64,000 bases of DNA from Rotaria sordida (Eukaryota > Rotifera > Eurotatoria > Philodinida > Philodinidae): contig CAJNOL010000870.1 in NCBI GenBank assembly GCA_905250125.1, positions 647-64,646 on the forward strand, given 5' to 3'. A program made the translations under genes and the position numbers. Every line of letters begins with the position of its first letter. Within the stretch, counting starts at the first letter, position 1. Under the pieces are notes generated by a model. That model did no database searches, was not told where the DNA came from, and saw only the letters and a list, made by a program, of their open reading frames with translations. Positions 12,701-24,923 of this stretch are shown piece after piece.

Positions 12701-15700
12701 ATTTTTTTTTAATAGATTTATAATGAATAGAATAATTCTTACAATTGCCAAATAAAACAAGAATAATAAAATAAAGTGAATAAATCATGCCTTTACCATT
12801 AGGTCCATCTTGAGAAATAATACCATTATACATGATTTCATTCCAATCTTCACCAGTTAAAATCTAATAAAGTAGAAATTGAGAAAACAAAAAAATTTAG
12901 AACATAGTTAAAATATTTTTTACTTGAAAGACAGTAATAAGTGCTGTAGCAAATTTATTAAAATTTTGTAACGGTGTTCCATCATCAAAATTGAATCTAT
13001 TCGATGATTAAACAAAAAAAAAAAAACATCTATAGAAAATAATTTCAAAATAAAGATAATTACTTACTCGCCACCAAATAATTGCATACCCAATAATGCA
13101 AATATTAGAATAAATAAGAAGAGAAGAAATAATAAACTAACAATTGATCGCATACTACTCAAAAGTGATACAACTAAATTACGAAGAGATGCCCAATGTC
13201 TATAAGAACAAAAAAGAAAACAATTTCAACATAAAAGACAATAAATCTATATAAAAAACTTTCTAAATATTAATTTGATGAAGACTATCAATATGATGAA
13301 AATCTAAGGCATCTTGTCGACGACTTTCATAGGGATTCTTATCAATGCATTTAATATGGCTTATTTTGAGTAAACACATTATTCAATTAAAAACGTCTGA
13401 AGAAATAAAAGTCTTTAGTAGATATGTAAGTGGATGCATTGAATGGCGGCAGCGGCTACTAAGATATTTGTAAAATCTTGCAGTCATCAGCGACGGCAGC
13501 GGTTCATCCGATCGACTTACACCTCTAGACGTTCAACTTTATTTTTTTGGCATTGATAGTTTAATATTTGATACAGGCTAAATCGAGTTAGCAACTTGTT
13601 ACTTTTTTATTCCTACGAGATTTTGCAAATATTCATCAGAATGAGATGTAATAGATGCGAAATTGTAAGTTGTAACGATTGGATAAAAATCTCCAGTAAA
13701 ATGATCATTTGGTTAGATCACATAAATATCGATAAGATTCCATTTGTGGATACTCGAATGGTGTTATTGACGTAGATTAATAGGTTCCAAAGGACTTTGT
13801 GAAACGTAATAGTAAGAAATAGTAGAAAATTTGGAAACTAGTAATAGCCTTAAGAAACATAAATTAAACACTTTAGAGAACTTCTTCAAATGTGACACTA
13901 CTAATCGAAATTTATGTGATACAAACATCGTCGTAGTATTTTAAGTTTATTCATAAAATGACTCTAATATTTCTACTATATTAACCAATCTTAGCTAGAG
14001 ATCTACGAAGAGTCATACTCGCTTTCAAAAAGTCTATTTTCGTCAAAAAAAAAAGTGACTTTTGAGATAAACATACAGAGATATAGTCTAAGATTTGTAC
14101 TTTAAATATTCATTGGAAAACCTTTGAAGCTCATTATGGTAATATCCTTAAGTTCTCAAAAGTGATTTTCATGTTAGTGATTTTAATCTTCCACGTCATT
14201 TCTTTTTCAATATACTTTGCTCGAAAAAGCTCCTGCTGCTTCTTTTATTTATTGAGCACTTAAAACTCCTTCAGATGAGTAGAAAAAAGTTTTTAGTTAG
14301 GTTCCTTCTTTTGGTATCCTGTAAATAAAGCAACGAAAAAACAATCTCTTTCTCTCCATGCGAAACGGTAAACAACTCTTCTTCAAATAGAAAAAAAAAT
14401 TTTCCGGTTCGATACTTTGATATATACTCTAAAAGCTATTATCACAATTCCTACGAGATTCAAAAATGTAACACGGTGGACCTGTTGCTATTACAAAAGA
14501 ATTGATTAATCAATTTATGTTGCGGTTCATGAATTTCTATCTACTATTAATGCATGTCGATGATGAAAAGATATTAATCCCAATATATTGTAGTGAATAT
14601 GAGATAGAAAAATAAAGCACAACTATCATACTAATCTTTGTAGTGATTTTTACGTTCGTATCAGGTGCAAATTTCTACCTAACACTTCTTTTAGATCATG
14701 TTTCACAAAAGACTTTCTACGGTCAGCTCGAATTTTCTTCCCATGTATTTATCTCAATTTTCATATTTTTTTTTATTATTATGTCAGAATAGACATTTAC
14801 TGACTATAAATGATTTACATTGATTTCAATAAAGAAAAAATAAAATCATAAATAACTAACCGAGTAACTTTAAAAATTCTCAATAAACGTAATGAACGTA
14901 AAACTGATACACCAAATGATTCTTCAGGATTAAAATGTGTCCAAATAACTTCAAATATTGAACCAACAATAACCTAGAAAATAAAATCCCATTAAAGCAA
15001 TGCAAAACAAAAAATAAATCACATACAACAAAATCAAATATATTAAATGATGATGCAAAATATTGATCAACACCAAGACCATACATTTTAAAAAGCATTT
15101 CAAAAACGAATAAGCCAAGAAATACAAATTCAGCAATATCTTGAAAAAAACAATTCAACTAGGTAACAAAAAAAAAACCCAATTAAATAAATTTACATAC
15201 ATAAAAAATCAGTAAGAAATTGTTTTTGTCCATCATGTTCAATAGCAACACATGCAGTATTAAGAAAAACAAGTACAATAACAGTCCAATAAAATGCTTG
15301 AGTTTTAACCAAAACACGAATTTTACTTCTAGAAATATTCAATAAAAATAATCGATTTATATTTTTTTTTTTTGCTTACTTAATTACACGTTGTTGAATA
15401 TGCCATCGACGAGAAAATGTTCGTGGTCGATCAGCTCGTTCAACACCAGTTCCACGACCACGATTGAATGCATGATCTTTAAAAAACAACAAGAGTATAA
15501 TTTTATGACGATAAAACTCGTCAATTACAAATTTATAGGATCCCTCCTATGCCATAATCAAAAAATTAATACTATAGTTTGTAAAGAAATTCCTTTCCAA
15601 GTATATTATTAATTTCTTTAGCTATGGCATAGCGGCCTATAATTTTGTTACATCCTGTACTAATCTAAGGTTTCATAGACGTATTTTAATGATTAATATT

Positions 15701-18700
15701 ATGATCGGATATCCTTTTACAAGGCAATAAAAAACGATCAGCGATATATTTTTTTTCTCTGTTGATGAACACTTGGCTCAGGTAGTTTTACTCTAAAGAG
15801 AATTTATGGTTTTTTTTTCGTTTATTAATAAAAACGTAGAGAATTATCTCCCGTCATTTGTAAATAATTTGAAGTAGCATCTATTTATTGAATGCATTTT
15901 GAGATTTTTCATGAAAAATAAAAAGTGCAGAAATATCTCCAGATCCAGTACGTTCGATTGACCTGAAATTTTTTCTCACATATACTATATACTATTTGCG
16001 ATGGGTATCTTTTGTTTTTATGTTTTTTGCTGTACCTTCGATATTTTGGCTATACCTGTAAAAAAAATATTTCAGCGCGATTGAATATATTATCTTGAAG
16101 GAACAAGGGTTCTCAACTTCTTAATTATAAAAGTCAGTCAAATGTCTTTTCAACAACTTCTTAATCTTTTATTCATGTTGACGCTAATCCATTAGAATTA
16201 GTGTCACTGGCAAAGACGACTATTTCGGGATTGAAATCAGTTCTTTAATTTCCGGAATCGTGACAGTATCATTAATGTTGATTTTATAATATGTAATTAT
16301 TGGTTATGATTTCGATTCGAAATCATCTATGGCATGGTGCCTAGTAGCAGATTCAATAGCGTGATATCTTTCTTACAACTCATACTAGCTATATCTCTCA
16401 ACAGAAGGCTAGACTGGCACCGGTTTCTTGTGCTTCTCATACACTCTAATTGATCATAGCAGCAGGTATATCTTAAAACATAGTCAGCATGCTATTGGAC
16501 GCGTGATCCGAGACAAATAGCCATTAGTAGATCAATGATAGATTTTCATACATACCAATATCGTCTTCATCATCATCTATACTTTGTTGTTTTCCTGCTC
16601 GATAATGTCGAATTTTTTTTAATGCTGCATACTTTCGTGCTATAAAAAAAAAGTGTCATATATAAAAAAAAAGAAACCCCTTTTATTAATTTACCTTCGT
16701 GAATTGCACGTCGTTCTTGTTCTGTTGTTCTTTCTTCATTTAAAATAACATCCTCTATAACAAGATAAATGTAAATTTTTTTCTCGTGAACACATAAGTT
16801 AGCCTACCAGCTCGATTAATCCATTCAACATAATTATTATATTCTCTTTCAACTTGTTGTTGACGACGAATTTTAACAAATGCACGACGATTTTCTACAC
16901 GTTCTCTTTCTTTTGCAAATTCTCTATTAGCAAAATAAAAAAAAGAAATACTTCAATATAAAGTCTTCATAAAATTCAAATCTTTACCCGCTCAAAACAC
17001 CAAGAACAAGATTAAGCATAAAAAACGAACCAAGTATAATTAATGGTACAAAATAAAGCCAATTAAATAAAGTTCCTACTGCATCATTTGTCTATATGAA
17101 TAAAACATTATTTTTAAATAATATTCTTTTTCTTTTCATACCCAATAAAGTACTTGTGTCCATCCTTCCATTGTTATACATTGAAAGACAGTAAGCATAG
17201 CAAAAACAATATTATCAAAACTAGTTATGCCCTTATTTGGACCTTCCCAATATTCACGACAAACAAGTGATTCATTTGGAATATTACATGTAAATACACC
17301 ATGTTTTATATTTAACCAACCCCATATAGGTTCTAATTGATACAAAAAAAAAAAAAAGAAAAGCTATTAATACAATCCCTACATAATTAAAATGTGAAAC
17401 ACGATGTCACTGCTATTGTTAATTATAGAGAGAGATCGTTTTTTATTCTATCTTTTTTTTCAGACACATTTCTTCACTATACTTTTAATTAATCCTTGAG
17501 AATTATAATAAGGAAGTAGTTTGTATATTTATAACGAGAAGTTATTCATACACGGTTTTTGATTATGTATTAATAAATATTGTAGCACTCGTTTTAGATC
17601 ATGTTTCATAATAATAAAAAAGAAATTTTCAAATTACCTCCGGGTACTCCACATGTAGTAGGTAGATCATTATCACCTTTGTACATCACTGATAAAATAT
17701 TATAAAGAAATATATAGAAGAATAACAATGTAATAAAATAAAATTTTTGTTTTTTAACTTACAATCTTCACTATCATTGTCAACAGCTAGAAGAGAGAAA
17801 GAATAAATTCAATTAAAAATTAGTTCTTTTTTTTTTTTTTTTTTTTATTTTTTATATTAACTTCGTCAAAAAAAGAAAAACATGATCGATAGTAATATTA
17901 GTCTTAAATTCTCATGAGAAAATGATTATGAAAACAACTTTTTCATCAATTAATAGGAGAATATTATAGAAAACGATTTGTCGATTAATATAAGAAATAT
18001 AAAAAAAAAAAAATATGTCATGCAAAAGTAGAATATAAATAGAATTTATTAAGCACATTCAATATGAAATAGATTATTCGTGCAATTCAAATTGAAGCTT
18101 TATTATATCGACTATATATCTCTTATGAAAATGGAAATTAATCGTTTTCTAATGTAATAATCATATTCTATTCATCGTGCAGAAAACAATAAGATTTTAA
18201 GGTTATCATTTTTTTGTTTTGTACAATAAAATGTATTCATGCAGTATTACAACTGCAGACACACTAAAACGTTGAATGAATAATTTAATAATTGATTCTT
18301 TTTTTTCTTTTTTAATGTTGAGTTATTCATAAGATTTCCGTTCAAAATGTAATTTCAATTCTATTTTAAATTTGAATAACTTTACGAGAATATTTCTTCA
18401 ATAGTTTGAAAACACTTCTATATAATATTTTAAATCTAAATTTTATTCATTTGGAAATATATTATAAATGCATGATTGATTTAAAAAAAAAAAAAAAACC
18501 AAAATGAGTTTAAATTCAAATCAAATATTTATTTATTATTTTTTTTTTCTTCTTAATCTTATTGCTCATTTACATATTAATGAATAATTTATTCTTAGTC
18601 ATAAAGAAAACGATAAATTTATATTTGATTCATATTGACATGATGACTTCTTCAATTGACGTATAAAGAATTATTTATTAGTGAAAAATTATTGATGCAT

Positions 18701-19979
18701 AAAATGATTCATCACATATTTAAATCTATGACTTTTTAATAGAAGAAAACGGAAATATCTAATTCTATTAGAATAATAATAATAATAATAATAATCAATA
18801 CATATATATTTTTTTTCCTAATGTTAGCATAAGGAAATCCTACAATCGTGACAATTCTAAAGCTTTTTCCGTTTTTCTAACCAAAATAATATGAAAACGA
18901 GATTAAAGAAATGCATAGATGAATATTTAAAATAAGTTCATTTCCGATAGTTTTTCCCTCTTTAAACAAAAATACTCTATTACTGACCTGTTCTATTAGC
19001 ATAGAAGCAAGTTGTATGAAAAACTCCTGAATATAATTCAAGACCAATAATAGCAAAGATTACAATAGCAAAAAGAACTAAAAGAGCTATTTGAAATAAT
19101 GGAGCCATTGCTTTTAATATAGATTTAAGCACCACTTGAAGACCTAAATTATATTATTAATTAAATATTGTTTTTTTTTTGTTTTTCAAAATTAAAAATC
19201 AAAATATACTTGGAATGCCTGAGACAAGTTTAAGTGGTCGAAGAACACGTACTGCACGTAATGTACGTAAATCGAAAGAACTATTTTTTTTAATACTAAT
19301 TGTTGCCAAACTAAATTAATACAAAAATTAAAACAAAAAAAAAAAAAATTAGTTTTTTTTTTTTTTGTCAATACCCAGTAACGACAACAATAAAGTCCAT
19401 TACATTCCAAGGGCTTCGAAGATATGAACCACGATGTAATATAAATCCCAATGCAATTATTTTAAGAGCAGCTTCAAAACAAAATATTCCAAGAAAATAA
19501 ATTTCTGTTTTTTCCTAATAGATTAATAAAATAAAACAATTTTGATAAATGATTTCTTTTTTTTTTTTTTTTTTGATACAAACTAATGATCTAGCCACTT
19601 TTGTTTTATCATCATTAGGTAAATGTTCTTCAAGTGCCAAAACAATACAATTAGCTATAATTGTTAATAGCACCATATATTCAAATGGACTAAATTTAAT
19701 TAAGAAAAAAAATTATAATAAAATAATCATTTCATTGAAATCTTACTTCCATTCAATAACAGCATTAGCTCGTTTTCGTATCCAATTTGTTTTTGAAAAT
19801 ATAAATAATGATCGTTCATTAGATGCATTAATTGTTTGTATATACGATTTCAATTTAGCTTTCCATGCACCACGTCGACCCGAATGAAGACTATGTGGAT
19901 CACCACCGGTTAATGCAGCCAAATTGCCACCTTCTTTGAGTGCCCTGATCATGGCAGATACATTGCTATAGTCGCCCAT
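2525..19979 (-). CDS. voltage-gated calcium channel alpha-1 subunit, Cav2 type
   Basis: Pore-forming subunit of a high-voltage-activated presynaptic-type Ca2+ channel; about 2094 residues with exon 6605-6699 and the 51-bp cassette. Coding exons in order: 19979-19747, 19689-19584, 19514-19375, 19310-19210, 19143-18988, 17786-17763, 17688-17638, 17332-17142, 17091-16988, 16923-16808, 16754-16695, 16639-16556, 15476-15380, 15328-15201, 15139-15027, 14973-14861, 13199-13068, 12996-12924, 12863-12743, 12674-12574, 12511-12196, 12136-11953, 10657-10468, 10401-10295, 10228-10079, 10020-9910, 9842-9699, 9323-9122, 9061-8897, 8790-8680, 8615-8532, 8467-8417, 7362-7246, 7178-7113, 6699-6605 (or 7007-6916), 6489-6324, 6268-6141, 6081-5985, 4822-4717, 4649-4509, 4441-4332, 4018-3875, 3706-3139, 3070-2974, 2915-2525. 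Four six-helix domains are present; the filter motifs TMEGW, TGEDW, TGEGW and TGESW give EEEE. The S4 segment [16 protein letters not shown] and the IVS4 segment [15 protein letters not shown] match Cav2. The start ATG follows an in-frame TAA. The I-II loop has an AID-like motif, and the C-terminus has an IQ-like helix, a long N/Q/T-rich tail and a poly-Asp end. Confidence 0.95.
4130..5830. repeat. three related repeat copies forming a foldback in Cav2 introns
   Basis: A motif containing CTTTGC(A/G)(T/C)AGATCGAA followed by an A-run occurs at about 4160 and 5605 on the plus strand and, inverted, at about 5360. The copy at 5230-5400 is an imperfect inverted repeat of 5600-5830, sharing CGATAGAGA(T/C)CTG, GAAGATTTT and ACTTTTCCGCT. 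The first copy lies in the intron between exons 4018-3875 and 4441-4332; the other two lie in the 1.16-kb intron 4823-5984. This is a palindromic, probably non-autonomous, dispersed element. Confidence 0.5.
6605..7007 (-). other. mutually exclusive exon pair, Cav2 IVS5-pore helix
   Basis: Two candidate exons sit side by side and encode the same part of the channel. Exon a (7007-6916, 92 bp) begins MFGNVKVDH and ends [15 protein letters not shown]. Exon b (6699-6605, 95 bp) begins VFGNVRHDS and ends [15 protein letters not shown], closer to other Cav2 channels. Both start in phase 0 and end in phase 2, so either one keeps the frame but both together (187 bp) or neither breaks it. Exon a is followed by a GC donor (CAG/GCAAGA), exon b by a normal GT donor; both have good AG acceptors. 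The filter glutamate itself lies in the next exon (TGESW). Alternative splicing is inferred from this structure. Confidence 0.75.
8417..8467 (-). other. 51-bp in-frame cassette exon at the Cav2 IVS3-S4 linker
   Basis: This exon encodes [17 protein letters not shown], flanked by phase-0 splice sites (acceptor TAG, donor GTAAGA). It lies exactly between IVS3 (ending LLTEFR) and IVS4 (starting [13 protein letters not shown]). Skipping it leaves a normal-looking Cav2 sequence. Vertebrate Cav2.1 and Cav2.2 carry tiny optional exons (NP, ET) at the same linker, where they tune activation. Optional use here is inferred; the 1.05-kb intron downstream of it is among the longest in the gene. Confidence 0.6.
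9391..9449. mobile_element. 59-bp palindromic micro-MITE in a Cav2 intron
   Basis: The ends CTAGAGATGTAAGCC and (reverse complemented) CTACAGGTGTAAGCC match at 13 of 15 positions, around a GC-rich core of GCCACC units. A related copy lies at 13418-13529 in another Cav2 intron. Terminal inverted repeats plus two dispersed copies suggest a very short non-autonomous DNA element. No autonomous parent is visible. Confidence 0.5.
10827..11790. repeat. complex inverted/direct repeat element in a Cav2 intron
   Basis: The 1.3-kb intron between exons 12136-11953 and 10657-10468 contains nested repeats. Its edges are inverted (CATTTAAGAGAGAACC near 10827; GGTTCTTTCTTAAATG near 11765). A second inverted pair reads GGTACAGAAAAGAGAACAGATCTTGG near 11015 and matches the complement of the segment near 11500. 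A direct pair TCG(T/C)TTGCTGAAAT(A/T)TGATTG occurs near 10888 and 11668. This fits a degraded palindromic transposon, or two. Confidence 0.45.
13418..13529. mobile_element. palindromic micro-MITE, second copy
   Basis: The left end TAGATATGTAAGTGGATG pairs with a right end whose complement reads CTAGAGGTGTAAGTCGATC. The core carries two GGC(A/G)GC-rich blocks. It shares end sequence with the element at 9391-9449. It lies in the 1.66-kb Cav2 intron between exons 14973-14861 and 13199-13068. Confidence 0.5.
14464..14711. repeat. dispersed intronic repeat, member 1
   Basis: Begins with AAAATGTAACACGGTGGACC and ends with TTTTAGATCATGTTTCACAA. Related members are at 17388-17615 and 40054-40386, and an isolated copy of the end is at about 61430. 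Members are roughly 65-70% alike by eye. The family is unidentified; it could be a SINE-like or MITE-like element. Confidence 0.4.
17388..17615. repeat. dispersed intronic repeat, member 2
   Basis: Starts AAATGTGAAACACGATGTCA, contains ATAACGAGAAGTTATTCATA and ends TTTTAGATCATGTTTCATAA. It aligns along its length with the copy at 40054 in the DNAJC3 intron, which has ATAACGAGAGATTATTAATA at the matching place. It sits in the Cav2 intron between exons 17688-17638 and 17332-17142. Confidence 0.45.
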
Positions 19980-20225
19980 GATTTAGGCCTTGAAATTTAT
20001 ACGATTATCTATCTTTTCTCGTTCTCAGTGAAAAGGAAACATGGGTGTTGCAATATAATAGTAAGTAACATCACACATACATAGTAAAGAGAAAAAAACG
20101 AGAAGAAAAAGAAAACAGGCGGCTCGAAGCAAGAGAAGAATAAATGCTGTTGACACACACGACTTTACTCTCCGTTCGACTAACGAGAACGAGAAAAAAG
20201 ACGTTCAACAATCTCTAGTTTTTTT

Positions 20226-20239
20226 CTCTCACTCTCTCT

Positions 20240-20271
<32 letters not shown>
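20226..20271 (-). promoter_or_regulatory. GA tract upstream of Cav2 start
   Basis: Read on the coding strand, this is a GA dinucleotide run 250-290 bp before the Cav2 ATG. It resembles the tract upstream of beta-tubulin. Promoter function is inferred from position. Confidence 0.3.
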
Positions 20272-20275
<4 letters not shown>

Positions 20276-22515
20276 TGTTAAAGAAGCAAAATGGAACACA
20301 AAGCCAACCCTTTCTTTGCTCGTTCTTTTGACGTGATTCCCCAACAGAATTGAATGAACAACAGAGCTTAAGCGCAAAAATAAAACTAAGACTTACATAA
20401 GCATTCAATGTCGATATGAACAACGAACAGGATGATCAATTTTGTAGTGTATAGGAGCAAAAAAAAAGAGAGAATAGGCGAGAACGTAACAGAATTTTCT
20501 CGTTTTTGTTATTTTCACGGTATAATTAAGCAACGGAAAAGAATTGATAGATACAAGACAGGCAATCGAAATAACAGCATGCAAAAAAAAAAAAGAAAGA
20601 AAACCATGCTTAGTTTATCTTATTGAACTTGAGTGTGACATTGATAATTCTCGAAATGTCCTTAGGGTGAATCTTGAACTACTCGAGAGAAAACAAGAAG
20701 GCTTTTATCTAATGACTCAATATTCTTTAACAAAATAAAAAAAAACTACATATTATATAACTAATATCTTTCCAAAAAATCTCAATATATTTTATAACAA
20801 ATGACAATAAAATTATTAACAACTTCTTATATATTCAAATTTCATTAAATATGAACGAATTATTATATCAATGTAAAAAAAAATCTTACTAGTTGAATTA
20901 TTTATATATATATATAATATATCTAATGTTGATTAAATAATCTATACATCGAAAATGATTTGAATGCAATTCTTTTCTTTTTTTTTTTTATTTATTTTGT
21001 TGAAGTTAGTTGACATAAAGAGCATACTCAAGGGTGTTCATCATTGCAGTAACTCAATTTTGTATTATTCAGCAAAACAACAAAGGTTCTTGATGTGATT
21101 ATAGATCAAAAGCGAACTCTTCTTTTTTTTTTTGTTATGTTAGAATGTTAGTCAAGATCAAAATCATTATAATGAAGTTATGCATAAATAGTTAGATTAG
21201 TTAAAAAGAAAAGAAAAAAAAAGGAAATCAGCATTCTACTTCGATGTGATATCTAATCCATAATCATTCTATTGATATGAAATGTAAAAAAAAAAAAATG
21301 ATCAATAGACAATATTAAATAAGAATAATTCAACTAGAAAGTTTAATTTTCGAATGAAAACATTATTTTAATATGAATATTAATAATAACAATAAATGTT
21401 TGTCATGAGTAATTGATATTATTGAATGTAATTAAAAAAAAAAAAAGAAAAGAATAATAACAGATAAAACTTTCTCTTATGTATAAAATGATTAAACTAC
21501 AATTCATGTCTTTTAATACGATGATCAGTAATCATGCCTATAGTTATGAGCATTTCTTTTTTAGATGACTATGTCAGATTTATAAAATGAACGTATACGA
21601 TAAATCGACAAGTAATAACATCGATTAATTCCTTTTCATCAAGAAAAAGAAAACCGGAATGATGAGCACGGAAACGATAAGTAAGAAGAAAATTCAGCAC
21701 GATAACATTTAGCACGCAACAAAAAAAAAATAATAAAACTAAATATGACGTCTATTGAAAGAGTAGCGAATGTATATAGACATGTGTGTAAGTGTTAAAC
21801 TATCCCTCGAAATGGAAAGATCTCCCGCCATCTGAATCAAAAAAAAAATGTTTCTCTAGACGTTGAAGATCATGGTCACTATGTATTCGGTACAAGAATA
21901 GAGGTATTTGAACGTCATTATAGATTAACAAATTCATATTTCCTCTGTTCATAATATTATGTGGATGTAACACCTATACTCACATTGTATTAGTAACTCC
22001 CCTAAAATTGAACATTTTAAAAGCCCCTAGGGGCTTATATACTATATCAATAAACTGTGCAGAAGGATGTCCGCCTTTGACAATCAAATAGAGAACGATT
22101 CAATGAATTTATTCGGTTTAGTAAGAGATTCAAAGGAGACTGAAAAATAACTCAAATTCATTAGTTTGGAGGTTTTTGATTGTCTATCGACGAAAAAATG
22201 GGGTGTTACGTAGTTCAGTACATAAGAGAAATTTTTCTTTATGTAGACCAAAACAGTTTGGATGCATGCATAGTCTTCTCTTTATTTTCATTTTTCGGTG
22301 CTGAAGTTTCTTTGTGCTCATCACTCTCAAGGAATTACAAAACTATGTGAAATCCTATACTATTAAATGTTTTGCGAACATAATATACATACATCTGTCG
22401 AAGAAGCAGAATGTCAATGATGAATACAATCGATACCGAGTTGGTAAGACTTGCAGATTCTATTTGAACAAATGGCGCTAGCTCTGAAACTTTATGTCAA
22501 CTAAGCAAGAAGGCT

Positions 22516-22552
<37 letters not shown>

Positions 22553-23149
22553 TCCTTTTTTTTTCTTAAAAGACTTTTTATACTTTTGCCTTTCAGACAA
22601 TACCGGAAGGTAAAGATATACTTAATAATATAATAATTCTAGGACGACATGAAATAAATGTTTTTTTTTTCAGTGCAAAACAAAAATTATTTCAGAAAGT
22701 CTTTGAGTAAAACTGCAATTATGACAAAGATTTTGTACTTCAAATAAATATTCGTCACCGATATATATTTGAATCGATAAGTAAAAAAAAAGAAACAAAG
22801 AGGTTATTGTGAAGCAAATTTTGAACAAACAAAAATAGAATATAAATTGCGACATTAAATAAAATAGAAATGTATGATTCCCGGAATGGAAATATCACCT
22901 AGATTTCACAATCATTTACTTTGAACTTTTAAATGCTAGAAAAAACATGATCAACATATGGTGTAGCAATCTGCTTAAATAATTAATCTACTGATCTATG
23001 GAAGAGTGCAAAGTCGAAATCCATCGAACGGATAGAAAACTATCAAAGATAAGTTTTATATAGATTTTCAAGAGTTTGTAAGATAAACTAAAAAAAAAAG
23101 GTCATACTCTTGATAAGATTTATTCGCATTCAGGACTACAAAACAGCAA

Positions 23150-24425
23150 TTAGCACTATTAGTCCTCATCAAGGAGGAAAAAGCAGACTTCTACACTTCT
23201 TTGTACTTAGGCCTGACCAAAAAGTTCTGTGAACCTTAAATAAAACTATAAAGATAACGAGATAATTTTAATTTAATTTTATCAGATATTGAGGATAGTT
23301 GCCATTATTATTGATACCAAGTTCAATCCTTTCTAACAATTTATTAAAAGCTTTTTTTGAACTCTTTTTCGAAAAAAATTTTAGCTACCTTGGAAACCGT
23401 ATGAGCATAATATTTCATTTATTTAATTAGTTAAGGAAAATTTTCTTCGATCATGTCAATTATAGTTGGCCTATTGAAGATGAATTGTCAAAGACTATTG
23501 TATATAAAGACAGATTTAAACCAAAACTTTGTTTTATATATTCTTAAAATCAACTAGTCCTCGACATATATAAAGACAAGACTTTAGATCACAAGTATTA
23601 TATTGAAAATTGTTCGGAGCCTTTGTTAATGTAATATGAAAACAAACAGAGACATTAGGTTCAATATATACAAAATTGCTTTACGATTATCGTTGACTTC
23701 ATATTCATCGAATATTATTAATTATTTAACAGAAGAAGGTATTAATATATGATATTACATTCGCCATAACCAATACTACATAATCTTTGGTTAAGCAGTT
23801 CTATTGGACAAAGTTTAAATGATTAAATAAATGAAATATGATGTGCTCATACGGTTGCCAAGGCAGCTGAAATTTTCTTCGAAAAAGAGTTCAAAAAAAT
23901 CTTTTAATAAATTGTTAATAAGGATTGAACTTGATATAAATAATAATGGCAACCAGTGCCCAACTTCGGTCGATCACGAAAAACTCTTTCAAGTTCCGAT
24001 CAGATCACAAAAAGTTGACCGACTTCGAACTTGGCATCAGATAAACAACGATTTTAGATGAGATAACGATATCTTTATTTCGAATATTGAGAGAATTTGT
24101 ATAAATTCGTTGAAAAGATTATTAATAGCTGAAAAAAATCGCTTTGATTGTCCAAAAACTATCTTTGATCTCGGGTCGGACCCGATCAGGTCTAGTTTTT
24201 CTCAGCTCGAGTCTGGTTGGCTTACGAAATACTGAGCCGTGTCGGACACTGATGGCGACTATCCTCAACATTTGATAAAATAAAATTAAAATTATCTCTT
24301 CATCTTTATATTTTTACTTACGGTTGACAGAACTTTTGGTCAGACCTAAGTATTTCTCTATACCTCTCTGTACTTCTGAAATACAAAGTCCTGCTTTTTC
24401 CTCCTTGGTCCTCGTACTATATATA
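23150..24425. mobile_element. large inverted-repeat DNA element, mariner-like ends possible
   Basis: The left arm (about 23155-23436) and right arm (about 23815-24425) are inverted copies. Shared blocks include AAGGAGGAAAAAGCAG, CTGACCAAAA(A)GTTCTGT, GAGATAATTTTAATTT, GAACTC(T)TTTTTCGAA and CCGTATGAGCA. The right arm is longer because a 298-bp element (23954-24251) is inserted in it. The motif GACCAAAAAGTTCTGT recalls mariner-type ends, but no transposase is recognisable in the loop, so the superfamily is uncertain. Confidence 0.6.
23954..24251. mobile_element. nested hAT-type MITE with 8-bp target duplication
   Basis: The element starts CAGTGCCCAAC and ends with the complement of CAGTGTCCGAC. 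It is flanked by ATGGCAAC (23946-23953) and ATGGCGAC (24252-24259), an 8-bp duplication with one later change. CAGTG ends and 8-bp duplications are typical of hAT elements. The uninterrupted target site is preserved in the opposite arm of the host element (complement of GATAGTTGCCATTATTATT near 23295), confirming the insertion. At 298 bp it has no transposase. A GGGTC/GACCC hairpin lies inside (24168-24187). Confidence 0.8.
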
Positions 24426-24923
24426 TACAATCGGTCAAACATTAACCTGAATTCTGTATGATCTATTTTGAAAGTTGAAGTAGATAGACAAGATAGTCTG
24501 CCATCTATCAATGAAGTTAGAAGAAACTCTACACTACAAGAAAAAAAAAAATATTACATCAAAGTTGCTAAAAATTATAGATCGATCTGTTGTTCTTTGG
24601 TTAGATTAAATTTTCATTGACAATTTAGAAATAATATCAAAAGAAATAATAGATGATTAGACATCAATTATACTAATTCGTTTATATAAGGAATAAACAC
24701 AAATATGTGAGAGAATCTTCATTTGCGTAAAATAATCTCGTGATTGACAAGTTGATAGAAGAAAAATGTTGAGAATACAAGAAAACATTAAATTTATCTT
24801 TCAAAAAAAAATGTTTGATTTGGTGAATCAAGAAATTATATAGTAGATATTATGATTTTCTAATAAAATTGTACACATTTTACAGACTATTTTACTAAGA
24901 ACACAAAAACCGAAGTTAGAATT

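Noticed and set aside
18780-18796. AAT trinucleotide run considered as a functional repeat
   Set aside because: Ordinary microsatellite within a Cav2 intron.
21960-22220. Possible element with GTAACACC ends
   Set aside because: Only 8-9 bases match in inverted orientation and the interior arms do not align; too weak. The internal palindrome at 22021 is reported separately.
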